64,000 nt of DNA from Sipunculus nudus. Lineage: Eukaryota > Annelida > Sipuncula > Golfingiida > Sipunculidae. The position numbers and the translations under genes are program-made. The first letter of the stretch is position 1. Each line of letters opens with the position of its first letter. Below, piece after piece: positions 36,974 through 47,394 of this stretch. The stretch is taken from assembly GCA_026874595.1 (NCBI GenBank), contig CM049318.1, positions 2,973,741 to 3,037,740 of the forward strand, written 5' to 3'. Below the pieces are notes generated by a model that saw nothing but the letters and a program-made list of their open reading frames with translations, was not told the DNA's origin and ran no database searches.

Positions 36974-37399
36974 GATTTTTCCGATTCTCTGTATGCAGGT
37001 AGAGGAATGAAGTTTTATTTTCCTGAAAATATTGGACAATTAATTATAGAACACCATAGTAATAAAATCGTATAAAATATTTTCTCATATTTAGCACAAT
37101 ACGGATAAAACCACGACAAAGAAAATGAGGGGAGCCAAGGGAGACTTATAATGACATGAAGAGAAATATTACTTTAACTCAAGTGTTATGGGGTTATATC
37201 TAGTTATCCTGATGTCCAGCAGTTTATGCATGCTGACAGGTTGATGAATTGTTTAACCCATAGTTCGTTTTTTGGTATTAGGGTATCAAAGCCGATGGAC
37301 ACTACACATTTGTTAGCAAGACCTTATCGCAAGTTACATTGTTACCTTGTATTGCTATTCGTCATCTATAAAGTATGTTCATACACAGAAGACATATAT

Positions 37400-38029
37400 T
37401 GTAACGGAACCTAATATCAACAGATCACGTATGCGTGATGAACATAAATTTTGTAATGGAGATAAAAAATCAGATTCTGTAACACTAAGCAGCGTGAAAT
37501 GTCTAGGGGAATGAATAAAGAAGTCAGTGTTTTTTTGTTAACAAATAACTATAATTTATTCTGAAAACAACCCTAACATTACAGTACACTAAATCAATAC
37601 AACTTCACAGAACAAAAGTAGTATTACAGCAAATCAATACAATCACACTGTAAAGTGACACAGCGACAAGTCCTTTAAAATGTATAGGCCGGACGAACAG
37701 TTCGGAGAATAAAAGTCCAACGTAAAGCTCTTGTAACAATCCCGAAAGTAAACTGAAGACCAAATAAGATTTGTCACAAATCCAGAAGAAAATCTGAAGA
37801 AAATCTATAATTGCCGCACGTATCGGAATAGGTCCCTTTCACGAACAATCGAAAAGAACAATACACGTGCACAGACGCTAACACTCTGCGAGAGTTCAAC
37901 CAGTACGGATTAAACTTAGAGTGCAACACCCGGCCAGGCGAGGCCGCTAAAACAAGAGTTACGCCCGTGTCACACAAAAACAGACATCTGTAAGACTTGT
38001 GCACACAATAAAAAGGGGCACCTGTAACA
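37400..38029 (-). repeat. 3' LTR of the Gmr1-like gypsy element
   Basis: On the minus strand the segment begins TGTTACAGGTGCCCC directly after a purine tract and ends GGTTCCGTTACA, giving TG..CA borders and 630 bp. The far edge is supported by similarity: sequence shared with the FkbM copy at 30.7 kb stops at this base. An alternative inner edge at 37477 (tgtaacactaag) would give about 550 bp. The matching 5' LTR is lost, so identity between the two LTRs cannot be used to date the insertion. Confidence 0.6.
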
Positions 38030-38044
38030 CTCCCCCTCCTGTAG
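38030..38044 (-). other. Polypurine tract
   Basis: The minus strand reads acaggagggggag immediately before the LTR TG. This is the usual plus-strand priming site of LTR retrotransposons. Confidence 0.6.
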
Positions 38045-38149
38045 GAAAAAAGAGAGTTTTCTCAAAACTTTTTTTTGCGACCACAATCACAAAATTATTA
38101 CACCTTTTCAAAACCATCTTATTTACAACATTACATAAACATCTGGTTT

Positions 38150-38640
38150 ACATCATTTCATAAATATCTCGATAAGCAATCAGTTAATACATTGTCTTTC
38201 CCTTTAATGAGTCTGATCTCAAGATTGTAATCCTGTAAAAACAAACTCCATCTCAACAATCTTTGATTTTTACAATTCAACTTGTTCATGAACATGAGGG
38301 TATTGTAATCACTGAAGAAAATGATCGGCTTGACTGAAAAAATCTGGCAAATGCCAAAATCAAAGCCAAATATTTTTTTTCAATAGTGGAGTAGTTTTCT
38401 GGTTTGCATTAAACTTTCTTGAAAAATAATAAATTGGATGATCTTTGCCATCATTGCCTTCTTGTAACAACACAGCAGCAGTATCACTAGCATCTACAGC
38501 CAACTTTAAAGGTACATAACAGTCTGAAGCTACAAAAACTGGCACTTTGCAGAATCGCTTTCAAAATCCGAAACGCATTTCTACAATGAACACTCCAAAC
38601 AAACTTTTGTTTCTTCTTTAAAAAAATTAGGCAAAGGTTC
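38150..38640 (-). pseudogene. RNase H domain of the Gmr1-like element
   Basis: About 38545-38360 includes LAVDASDTAAVLLQEG with the first catalytic Asp and YYFSRKFNANQK. After a frame break about 38340-38150 gives IFFSDYNTLMFMNKL (the second Asp region) and NQRLLRWSLFLQDYNLEI, with a terminal DCLSRY-like end. At least one frameshift lies between the halves. Confidence 0.75.
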
Positions 38641-39560
38641 AGCTACAGCAGAAAGATTTGGACAGAACTTCCTGTACTATCAAACAACACAAAGAAAACG
38701 CATTATTTGCCTTTTTGTTCTCTGGTCTAGGATATGCAGAAATAGCACTTATCTTACCATCAACAGGTTTTACCTGTCCCTGCCCTACAATATGACCCAA
38801 ACAAATACTTGTGCATGACAAAACTCAGATTTAACTAAGTTGACGGTCAGACGTGCTTCACTGAGTCTTTCGAAGGGGTCGCAAAGAATTAGCAGATGTT
38901 TCTCCAAGGTGTCGCTGTACACGATATGGTCATCAATATATGCGTCGCAGCCCTGAATGTCCTTGACAACCATATGAATGAGGCGCTGGAACGTGGCTGG
39001 CGAGTTCTTCATGCCAAACGGCATAACTGGTACATTCCCTGCGGCGTCACAAATGCGGATACTTCTTTCGCTGTTCTGTCAGCGGAACTTGCAATAATCC
39101 CTTTAACAAGTCAAACTTGGAGACATATCTAGAGCTACTGACTCTATCAATACAATCATCGATCCTCGGAATCGGGAACGTGTCAGTCTTGGTGACAGAG
39201 TTCAGTTTTCGATAATCTGTGCACATAAGGTATCTTCTATCAGGTGTTGGCACCAGAATACATGGCGAACTCCAGTTAATGTTACTAGGTTCAATAAAAT
39301 CATTGTCCTGCAAATATTGAATATCATCCTGTAGATACTTTTGCTTTTCTGGGTTCATTCTATAATGATGCTGCTTGACTGCGCTTGCCTTGCCAACATC
39401 GACGTGATCGCACAACATGTTAGTTCGCGTTGGAATTTAACTTAAAAAATGTTGATAATTCCGCAGCAGGTTCTTGAGGTCTTGTTGTTGTTGTGCGGTA
39501 AGGTGTGATAGTTTGGCATCCAGGTTATAAAGCACGTCTGAGTTTTTTAGGGGTACTGTT
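38641..39560 (-). pseudogene. Reverse transcriptase domain of the Gmr1-like element
   Basis: The frame at 39418-39047 has HYRMNPEKQKYLQDDIQYL, DFIEPSNINWSSPCILVP, DYRKLNSVTKTDTFPIPRID and KFDLLKG, which holds the first catalytic Asp. The next frame, 39024-38785, has MPFGMKNSPATFQRLI and the catalytic YIDDHIVYSD, then LTVNLVKSEFCHA. A third piece has GHIVGQGQVKPVDGKI. All main motifs are present but spread over shifted frames, so no active enzyme is encoded. Confidence 0.8.
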
Positions 39561-39565
39561 CCACA

Positions 39566-40037
39566 CTAAATGTTTACATCACACTTACAATCAGTATTTA
39601 CTTTAACTGGGTCAGTGTCAGTTTTTACACAGTTAACTGCAGTAACATTTTGTACAACATCTGATGTGCTATTTCTCTCATAATATGATTTCAACATGTT
39701 AACATGGCTCAGTTGTTTCCTCTTACATCTATCTGGTGTCAACAGTATGTAACCAAAATCACTGACTTTCTTGTCAACAATGTTAGGACCGACATATCTA
39801 GCTTGCAGAGGTTTGCCAGGGATGGGAAGTAAGGCAAGGACCTTTTTTACCAGGCTCAAACGTTCTACTTACACTGTCCTTGTCATACTTTGTTTTCATT
39901 TTACTTTGTGCAGATTTTAGACCAGACTTTGCAATCTCACAAGCATTGTGTAGTTTAGTGCGAAAGTCTGAGACACACTGCAGTAAACTAAGAGTATCAG
40001 GATTTTTGCACAAGACTTTTTCCTTAAGCGATTTCAA
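39566..40037 (-). pseudogene. Integrase C-terminal region of the Gmr1-like element
   Basis: Two overlapping frames, joined by a shift near 39850. The upstream one has SVSRTFEPGKKG and a Lys-rich helix region. The downstream one has VLALLPIPGKPLQARYVGP and KQLSHVNMLKSYYE, which match the C-terminal barrel and tail of Gmr1/SCAN-type gypsy integrases. Reverse transcriptase sequence follows downstream, which establishes the order. Confidence 0.7.
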
Positions 40038-40075
40038 TGGATGTTTGGTTCAAGGTCCATTCTGATTGGGCTTGC

Positions 40076-40717
40076 CTACCATCTGGCATGATGGCATGAT
40101 TTACAATATTGTACAATATCTTTCCTGAGGTTAGGCCAATAGAAGCGTGTACAAAATTTCTGATAAGTTGTATTTATATCTAAATGGCCAGATAAAATAG
40201 CCTCATGTGCGATGCTTTCAATTTCATTGAGATAACTTTTGGGCATTACTATTTGATGTTTTATGGCCCACTCATCATCAGCGTATATATCGGGTGGTCG
40301 CCATGTAAGTATAAGCACTCCATTTTTAACATAGAAACAAACTGGGTTCTGTGAAACTTCATCTTTAGAAACTGCCCTGGGAAACAAGCATGAAATATCA
40401 GGGTCCTTATGCTGTTCCACGATTAGTTCTGACCTTGAGAATGCTGCATCCTGTACGGGCGAGTCGTTAGACGAGTCACTAGTGACTCCCAGAGTGTTGT
40501 TATCTGGACCATTATCTTCGTGTGTTTTGCTTGGCCATTTTCTAGTTACAGCACATGAAGGATAAAAACCAGGAATTTCCTGACTTTCTGGATCAGTGTC
40601 CTGATCAAGTGATGGCTTTTCTTTTACTATTGGTACAGGCTGTACTTTGTCACCTGCAACATCATTGCCTAGTCGCAACTGAACTCCCTTAAAGGGTAAA
40701 TTAGCTCCTATGCCCAC
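40076..40717 (-). pseudogene. Linker and zinc-binding N-terminus of integrase
   Basis: A 213-codon frame. Its first half is acidic and without a recognised fold (protease-integrase linker). The end has the HHCC zinc module: HEAILSGHLDINTTYQKF, RFYWPNLRKDI and CKSC. The D,D-35-E catalytic core that should follow is absent: only 38 bp separate this frame from the C-terminal piece, so several hundred base pairs have been deleted. Confidence 0.75.
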
Positions 40718-40747
40718 AGTAATATTCCCAAGAAATCAAATCTGACT

Positions 40748-41182
40748 TTAAATAGATACTGTGAAGCGGAATTGAATTGTGCCTGTCTGAGAACACACCA
40801 TTAACAAGTGCATGTGCACCAGTAAAAGACCAGGAGAGGAATCTACTACCTCAGTTTCATCAAACAAAGAACTGACATTTACAGTGTCAGTCATAAATTC
40901 TTTTTCACAATCCTTAAAGGCTTCTACATCCTTTTTATCATCAAACTCCTCATGGGAATCAACAGAGGAATTTATCCCAGCAGAAACAAACTTCTGTTTG
41001 TCATAAGAGGACCTGGCCTCATTTGAAATACTCTCGCAAGAGTCATAAAAGGACTTAGCCTTATTTAAAGAATTCTCCTCGCAGGAGTCTTGAAAAAACC
41101 TAGCCTTATTAAATTCCTCGCAGGAATCAACTGAGGTTTTTACCTTGCAAGCTACGGATTCTTCTTTGGATTCAGACGGCAC
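40748..41182 (-). pseudogene. Acidic gag-pol linker with internal repeats
   Basis: The open frame has four imperfect copies of a Ser/Glu-rich phrase: CEEFNKARFFQDS, CEENSLNKAKSFYDS, CESISNEARSSYD and a SHEEFDDK variant. No catalytic D-S/T-G protease motif was found in it. It lies between gag and the integrase linker. Confidence 0.55.
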
Positions 41183-41218
41183 GTTGGCTTCCGTAGCCTC
41201 AAAATCTTTATTAGAGTA

Positions 41219-41234
41219 AAAAAAAAAAAAAAAA
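41219..41234. repeat. Poly-A/T run
   Basis: Sixteen A residues in a row on the plus strand inside the gag-linker region. This is a likely source of frame loss. Confidence 0.9.
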
Positions 41235-42151
41235 GGAGTTGAACCCCTTATTTACATGAAAATAGCCTGGCTCTTGTACTATGCCATGCATACATTTTGA
41301 AATAAAACCAGAAGGCTTGCTATTTGGTTTATTCGCAAGTTTCCAGCAGTCAGATATTAGCTGACCTTCCTTCTTCGAGTCGTTTCAGATTTTCTTCGCA
41401 AATGACTGGTCTTTGTCTGACTTAGACACAGTGGACATGGACTGAGGTGTATCAGTGGACTGTGTTGAACTATTGGCACTACTAGTACTCGGTGACTGCG
41501 TTTTAAACTTCTTTTGACCATACTAATTTACATTCTTGTTTGTGAATGACTGGTTTGTTTTGCTAATAAATGACATTTTGTGTGTTAATGAATTATCATC
41601 AGCTAATTGAGCAGCAGTGTCAAGTGTTTCAAGACATTTCTAATCACGAAAAGTTTTAACATCTGCGTTAATGCAGCGCTTGAATTCTTCAAGCAAAATC
41701 AACTGGCGCAAATTGTCACAATCTTTCATTACACTTTTAGAACTACACCAGCATTCACAACTGCTCCTTTGTCCTAGCAAATTCGACGTAGGTCTGTTCT
41801 TTGCGCTTTTCCCTATTTCTGAATTTCTGGCGGTAAGCCTCCGGAACTAACTCATAACCTTTTAGGATTAACCGTTTTACCAGGTCATGGTCAGCAGCAG
41901 CTTCTATTGAAATCTCTGTATGAGAAAATACATTTTGTAACTGCATAGTCCAACTTTCCCTAGGCCATGTTAAATTTTGGGCTACTTTCTTAAAGTATTA
42001 GAAACATCCATCAACCTCTTTTTCTTGAAAAGGTGTGACAGGTCTGTGTTTTGCAACGTCAAAACTGTGAATTGGGGCAGCAGGTAGACTATGTTCTAGT
42101 TTAAGTCTTTCTAACTCCAGTCGTTTTAACTCAATTTCTTTTTCTTTTTCT
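41235..42151 (-). pseudogene. gag of the Gmr1-like element (SCAN-like capsid, damaged knuckle)
   Basis: The frame at 41946-41755 has ILKGYELVPEAYRQKFRN, the same capsid signature as the gag at 3.9 kb. Following frames have LLEEFKRCINADVKTF and LADDNSLTHKMSFISK. Near 41380-41320 is a zinc-knuckle relic, KKEGQLISDCWKLANKP, in which the expected His and upstream Cys residues are substituted and a stop intervenes. Stops and shifts throughout make it inactive. Confidence 0.7.
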
Positions 42152-42412
42152 ACATGTACCTTTATCGATACTGACATATAAATGTATTAGTGGACTCACC
42201 TCTTTTTATCTTATTAAGAATTTTACTTTAACTAGTGATATTCATCACTATAACAGTCGTTTATCAGTTAATTTTCACGTTAATCTTCCAAAAGAGCACA
42301 CAGAAATCCTAATATTTTCATCCTTTATGCCGTCGGTGTTCTAAATAAAAATCTTCCGATAAAACTATAAAATGCCAACAATCTAAAGAGCTTTAAAAGG
42401 CTAGCGCGCTAG
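42152..42412 (+). mobile_element. Jockey/CR1-like LINE, extra 3' tail
   Basis: About 260 bp collinear with 43218-43480: tacatgtacct, atactgacatataaatgta, aatcttccaaaagagcacac, and aatgccaacaatctaaagag. It ends in ggctagcg at the point where a longer copy begins. It carries only the C-terminal end of ORF2 and the 3' UTR. Confidence 0.8.
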
Positions 42413-43500
42413 AAACTGATTTCCTGTCAAATAACTCAAAGTGTTCTTCACCATTTAGTAGACAACTGGCTCTTTATTGTTGGCCAGGACCAATTTAATG
42501 CCGCGTGTTTTCTCGATGTTAAAAAGGGCTTTGATTTACTCAGATAGTATTCTTTTGATCAAATTAGAACAATATGAACTTCATGGTACTTCTCTAAAAT
42601 TGCTTCATTCATATTTAAATGATCGGAAACAATTTGTAACTTTCGCTAACAGTATTTCGGATGTAACAACTCAAGACACCGTCCTTGGCCTCGAAAAGCT
42701 CTTTGTATGCCGATGATATCACGATATATGTAAACGGCTCAGACGTCAATACTGCCCAAAACAAGTTTCAGACTGGCCCGTCCCAAGTAGTTAATTGGAT
42801 GCGTGATAATAAGCTCTCAATAAATGCCCAAAATCAGCTTCCATGTTAATACACTGCGAACAACGTATCAGTGCAGGTGATTGTTTTATTCTGAGTGTTG
42901 CAGATGTTCGACATTTGGGCATAACAATTGACCGCCATCTATCATGGAAGAATCAGACAAAAGTAGTTATAAAGAAAATATGCTCAACGATCGGACTACT
43001 GCACCCAATAGCAAATTTCTCCTTTAAAATACTTGAATAACTTTTACCACGGGTAATATTCCGTCAAATATTTTACATGGCCTTACTTTTTTGGGGAAAT
43101 TGTGCTCGTACATTTTGTTTTCTCATTCAGAGGCTTCAAAGTCGAGAGCCAAATTAATCTCAGGCATTTATGATCAACTCGCATAGCAGCTGCGCAGTCA
43201 TAAATAACAATGAGCAATGATACATGTACCTTTTATAGATACTGACATATAAATGTATCAATGGACTCGCCCCTTCTTATCTTATTCAGAATTTTACTTT
43301 TACTAATGACGTTCATCACTATAACGGTCGTTCATCAGTTAATTTTTACGTTAATCTTCCAAAAGAGCACACAGAAATCCTAATATTTTCATCCTTTATG
43401 CCGGTGGTGTTCTATGGAATAGCCTTCCGATAAGCTATAAAATGCCAACAATCTAAAGAGTTTTGAAAGGCTAGCGGGCTTATTTTTCTTGCATATAAAA
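42413..43500 (+). mobile_element. Jockey/CR1-like LINE, 3' part
   Basis: It begins with the same agaaactgatttcctgtcaaa phrase found in the copy at 34.7 kb, then shows SYLNDRKQFVTFANSISDV, a truncated catalytic region, LSVADVRHLGITIDRHLSWK (about 42890) and FWGNCARTF-like blocks (about 43090), followed by the 3' tail ending near 43490. The YADD region is shortened and frames are broken. Together with the preceding tail it forms a head-to-tail pair. Confidence 0.75.
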
Positions 43501-43905
43501 CCAAAGTCGTAAAAAAGTCCTTTTATTTATTACTTGTAAAGCTATAGTATACGAATATTTGAACGTCATCTAAATTTTGTCATTTCCGTACTTATGCGCA
43601 GTTTATCTGGACTTTTATCTACATATTCCATTCTACTTGTACATTATAGTGCTTTATTTGTGTTTTAACCAATTCTCGTTTTTTTTGTATTTTGTAATTC
43701 TTTTGCATACCTTTCACAACATAACAGTACTATATATATTTTTACCTCACCTTTAGCTGTGCTAACGTCACTGCGTTTTCGCTTAATATTCTGTGATTGT
43801 ATGATGCCATTTTAGTTAAACAGATCTTCTGAGAACTGTATTTTATTTTGATAACTCTATAAAGTACAGGTAAGGTAAAATAAAATTAAAGTCTGTTTGG
43901 CTTTT

Positions 43906-44176
43906 ACACCCGAACCTAATGGCTCATCAGGCCGGAGCTTATCCCGTTTCGGTAGCGTGAAGCGACTTAGGAGTTAAACTCCTCCTGGATGGGACGCTTG
44001 TCCATCGCAGGTGACCTTCCCAGTATTTACTGGTTCCCATTTCTACTGCTGGGTGGACAGAGGCACACTTGCGGTTGGGACCTTGCCTTGGCACGGGGGG
44101 GGGGGTCTGACCGGGATTCGAACTCACGACCTCTAGATCATGAGCCCGGCACTTAACCATTAAACCACCGCCCCAA
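43906..44176 (-). mobile_element. tRNA-derived SINE with a conserved central domain
   Basis: The minus strand begins ggggcggtggtttaatggtt, a tRNA-like A-box region, and has a box B, GAGTTCGAATCCC, at the expected spacing of about 40 bp. A G-run follows, then a body including gggaaccagtaaatactggg and gtcgcttcacgctaccgaaa, and a tail with gataagctccggcctgatga. The layout (tRNA head, conserved core, short tail) is that of core-domain SINEs of invertebrates. I believe such cores are common in molluscs but cannot name the family with certainty. No acceptor-stem pairing, so it is not a tRNA gene. Confidence 0.75.
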
Positions 44177-44620
44177 CATAGTACAGGGCTCTTCTGTAAA
44201 CAGAATTTTATTCAAATAAAGGCTACCCTGGAAACGTTGTAATAAATAAATAAAAGAAACATGTTTAATTGACTGGCTCTTATTTCAAATGCATTTGTGA
44301 CAGGATCCAGTCGAAAATAAATTGTTAAGCTGAATGATGTTATCCTGTATTTCTTAGGTACGAACATGGCAACAATCAAGGATATTACATTAGGGCGCAT
44401 CCCATTTCCTTTTCAGTGGTCTGCTTCATTCCCAGGCGAAAGAACATCAACTGTTTTGCTAATTTTCAGTAAAGCGATGTAAAGTTCGGTTCCTTGTTAA
44501 AACGTTAGAGAACGGGCGACTTTTCGGAAAAGCAGATTCTAAAATTTGAGGCTTTAATGAATTTTACCGTCTTGTGTTTCTAGAAAACCTTATTTGTATC
44601 TGAGAGAGATTCGGCAAGTT

Positions 44621-44622
<2 letters not shown>

Positions 44623-44677
<55 letters not shown>
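44623..44677. repeat. (AT)n microsatellite
   Basis: About 27 AT units. Confidence 0.95.
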
Positions 44678-44682
<5 letters not shown>

Positions 44683-45943
44683 AGTACAGGGGTAAGGCAC
44701 AGTATTCAAAACTGCGAGATCGCAAGTCAAATCTCAGGAGAGGAACGGTAAAATGGTTCAGGGTCGGTCCCAACCATAGGTGGGGACGTGCAAACGTGAT
44801 TTGACCGTTTGTTTCTTCGATCTTGAATCATTCGTGCGGACGATTAAACACAACCGAACTGCACCTCTAAGACTCCTAGCATGGTTGACACAAGTATAAT
44901 CGAGTGCAACACTCTGTCAGGTAGTCAATCGAATCTTGTTGAGCATGGATTCAACATTAACCAAACTAATATTGAAAAAATACTTCAGCATTTTTTTTTA
45001 CTTTAGACAGTTAAAACTATAATCTATCTTTAAATCATAATATATATATAAAGTTATCAACATTTAAAACATGATAAATTTAGGAGTCTGTATGTATAAA
45101 GTACCTTTGAAAGTTCCTTATTGTTTGTCCAATTCACCTGTAACCCGAAAGGTCTGATTCAATATGAAGAGTGAAAGATAATATTATAATATATAACAAT
45201 ATGCAATCCCGATAAAATTTTCAGCAATATTACTAATTTTTCAAAATATGTCAAAAGGTGATATATATCAAGAAAAATATAAGAACACACTAAAAGTTGA
45301 AGCTTTGGTTTCAGATCCTTGATATATGTACAGAGAAGTTTATATAGGATTTTTGTTTACAACTTTGGTATTTGTGATTGCCGGCGCCACGTTCACATTC
45401 ACCACTCCTGCTTATCGGTGCAAAATGCTCAATTCACCATTACAGAGCAATATAAGTGCCGAGATTACGTTTATCACTTGAATAAAAATGAATATCGGCT
45501 TCACCATCACTTTACAACTTGAGTGTAGATGAGTATTAGGGCCAAAAGTATATTAATGGGAGCATCGGGCCTCGTTTATATTTGCCTCCTTATCTGCAGA
45601 TGAGTAAACATTTACACGTATCACTTTATTTTAAGTGAGTATTGGTGTATGTAACATTCGATATTCTTTACATATAATAAGTATTATCAAACCTAGTTTC
45701 ATTCAATAGAGAGTGCCACCAACAGGGCATGGACCAAACCTTTATAAAAAAGAAAAAAAAATTATTATGACTGTTGACTGACATACGTCTAGAAATCACA
45801 TAGCTTATCTACGAGTAAGTTTATCTTGCCGTTGTCAGTCAAAGTTGGGAAATTCCACATATTCTTCTACAAATAATGAAGTTAACAATCAAAATGAAAT
45901 TCACGTATCAGCAGCATAAATTGTATATGTTATACTCTTAACT

Positions 45944-45946
<3 letters not shown>
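44678..45946. other. Non-coding, nothing recognised
   Basis: A phrase near 45070-45115 (taggagtct, then gtacctttgaaagt) also occurs near 60343-60385, suggesting an old dispersed repeat. No gene seen. Confidence 0.35.

Positions 45947-46000
<54 letters not shown>
45947..46000. repeat. (AT)n microsatellite at the left edge of a solo LTR
   Basis: About 27 AT units ending one base before the LTR start. Confidence 0.9.
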
Positions 46001-46001
<1 letters not shown>

Positions 46002-46578
46002 TGTTGTGGACCTTTAAAGCCAAACCCTCATGTCGCTTATGTGGATCGCCCCTTCTGTTTGGACGTCGTCTTATGGATCGCCCTTTCTGTTTGAACGTAG
46101 TTACGAAACCTAGTTTGTTTGGGGAGGTTTGAACAAAGACACACAAGAAGTATAAACAATGGGAACCGCAGAGGAAACACAATGGACAACACGACAGGAT
46201 TCGCACACGGACGTTTGCCGCCCGTCCTGATATCGTATAAAAGGGATGGCCCGGAAACAGTTGGAACGTTAGTTCGTCCCCCACAGTAAGCATGCAAACT
46301 TTGAACTTGTGAAATGGATTGAACGTTTTCGTTTACGCCTAAAGATGGAATTTCATCAGTGAAATTCCAGTTGGACTTCAGCTAGTATTTCCTCAGTTGC
46401 AGCATATACCATTGACTTTGTTTAGATTTTGTTATGTGTTAATTCTAAATTGTTTGTTTTTGTTTATATTGTGAAGAACATGTTTATTATTGCACCTTTA
46501 TTGTCTTCGAGCTTACCTAAATGGATACGTGCCTTAAATTATGTGTAACGGTCCGTTGGGTCAGATTTGCCGTGTGAA
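46002..46578 (+). repeat. Solo LTR, same family as the LTR at 4.86-5.57 kb
   Basis: It begins TGTTGTGGACC and contains TGGATCGCCCC blocks twice, and near its end GTCAGATTTGCCGTGTGAA, all matching the 4.9-kb LTR in the opposite orientation. The last bases expected before the TAACA end are replaced by an (AT)n tract. No primer-binding site, gag or pol follows, so it is a solo or truncated LTR. Confidence 0.7.
46236..46243 (+). promoter_or_regulatory. TATA box inside the solo LTR
   Basis: cgTATAAAAGgga lies about 235 bp into the LTR, with a pyrimidine-rich possible start site about 30 bp downstream (gttagttcgtccc). Confidence 0.5.
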
Positions 46579-46720
<142 letters not shown>

Positions 46721-47245
46721 TCATTATCTACGGCTGCTTGTACTTTTAAATGGACCTGAAATGTTAACCGACTGTCAGAAAACAATGGTACTCACTGTGT
46801 TGTGTGTCTGTCTGTGAACGTTCATAGTATACATGTATACTTTTCAAGACATTGGTAAGTCAAGGCTGAAATAATTGGGCATTTGAGCCACACCTTTAAT
46901 ATCAATCGGTAGTTTCTGGGGCCGAGGAAAGGCGTATCAAATAAAGGAACGACACATGAAAAAAACATGAGTATAGAAGTTATAGCGGCAAGAAAATTGC
47001 GTGCTTTGAGCTGGAGCAGAATTATCTGGGTGTGGCTGGTAGGTATTGACCGGTAATGACGGCGAAAGAGCATCTAGCGTGTCACCACCAAGGTAGGCGG
47101 ATGGGATTGTAACGACCTTGTCCGGTGAAGTGTGACACTCCCCCTCCCGTTGACCTGATTACCGTGTTTTGCTTAAGACAATATGTCATTTAGCTATTTC
47201 AGGCGGTTTCTTTAAGCCATTTATAAGCCATGTATGAAGCAATTA
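46721..47245. other. Non-coding; purine tract beside a TGT on the minus strand
   Basis: At about 47130-47145 the minus strand reads cgggagggggag then TGTCACAC, resembling a polypurine tract and LTR start, but no internal region or second border supports an element. Confidence 0.25.
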
Positions 47246-47394
47246 GGCCTCAGAGCCAGAAGTTTAACATGAATCCGTGGTTTAAATGACCGAATAAAGG
47301 TCCTACCTTATCTAATGTGGCCTCAGAGCCGGAAGTTTAATATGAATCCGTGGTTTTTAATGGCCGAATAAAGGTCCTACCTTATCTAATGTGG
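47246..47394 (+). repeat. Tandem duplication, two units of 73-76 bp
   Basis: ggcctcagagcc(a/g)gaagttt and gaataaaggtcctacctt occur twice, at 47246 and 47319, with few differences. This indicates a recent local duplication. Confidence 0.85.

Larger units (their letters stand above)
38030..42151 (-). mobile_element. Gmr1-like Ty3/gypsy retrotransposon, 5' truncated and internally deleted
   Basis: Minus-strand order from 42.15 kb downward: gag, linker, integrase N-terminus, integrase C-terminus, reverse transcriptase, RNase H, polypurine tract, LTR. Integrase upstream of reverse transcriptase is the order of the Gmr1 group and not of ordinary Ty3/gypsy elements; the SCAN-like capsid agrees. The copy is dead. 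The integrase core is deleted, several frames are broken, and the 5' LTR and start of gag are replaced at about 42.15 kb by a LINE tail. The parts are listed separately. Confidence 0.8.

Noticed and set aside
45901-46293. 130-codon minus-strand frame
   Set aside because: It crosses the solo LTR and a microsatellite in antisense. No protein similarity.
47125-47150. Polypurine tract and LTR start of another gypsy element
   Set aside because: No second border, internal domain or matching LTR was found.
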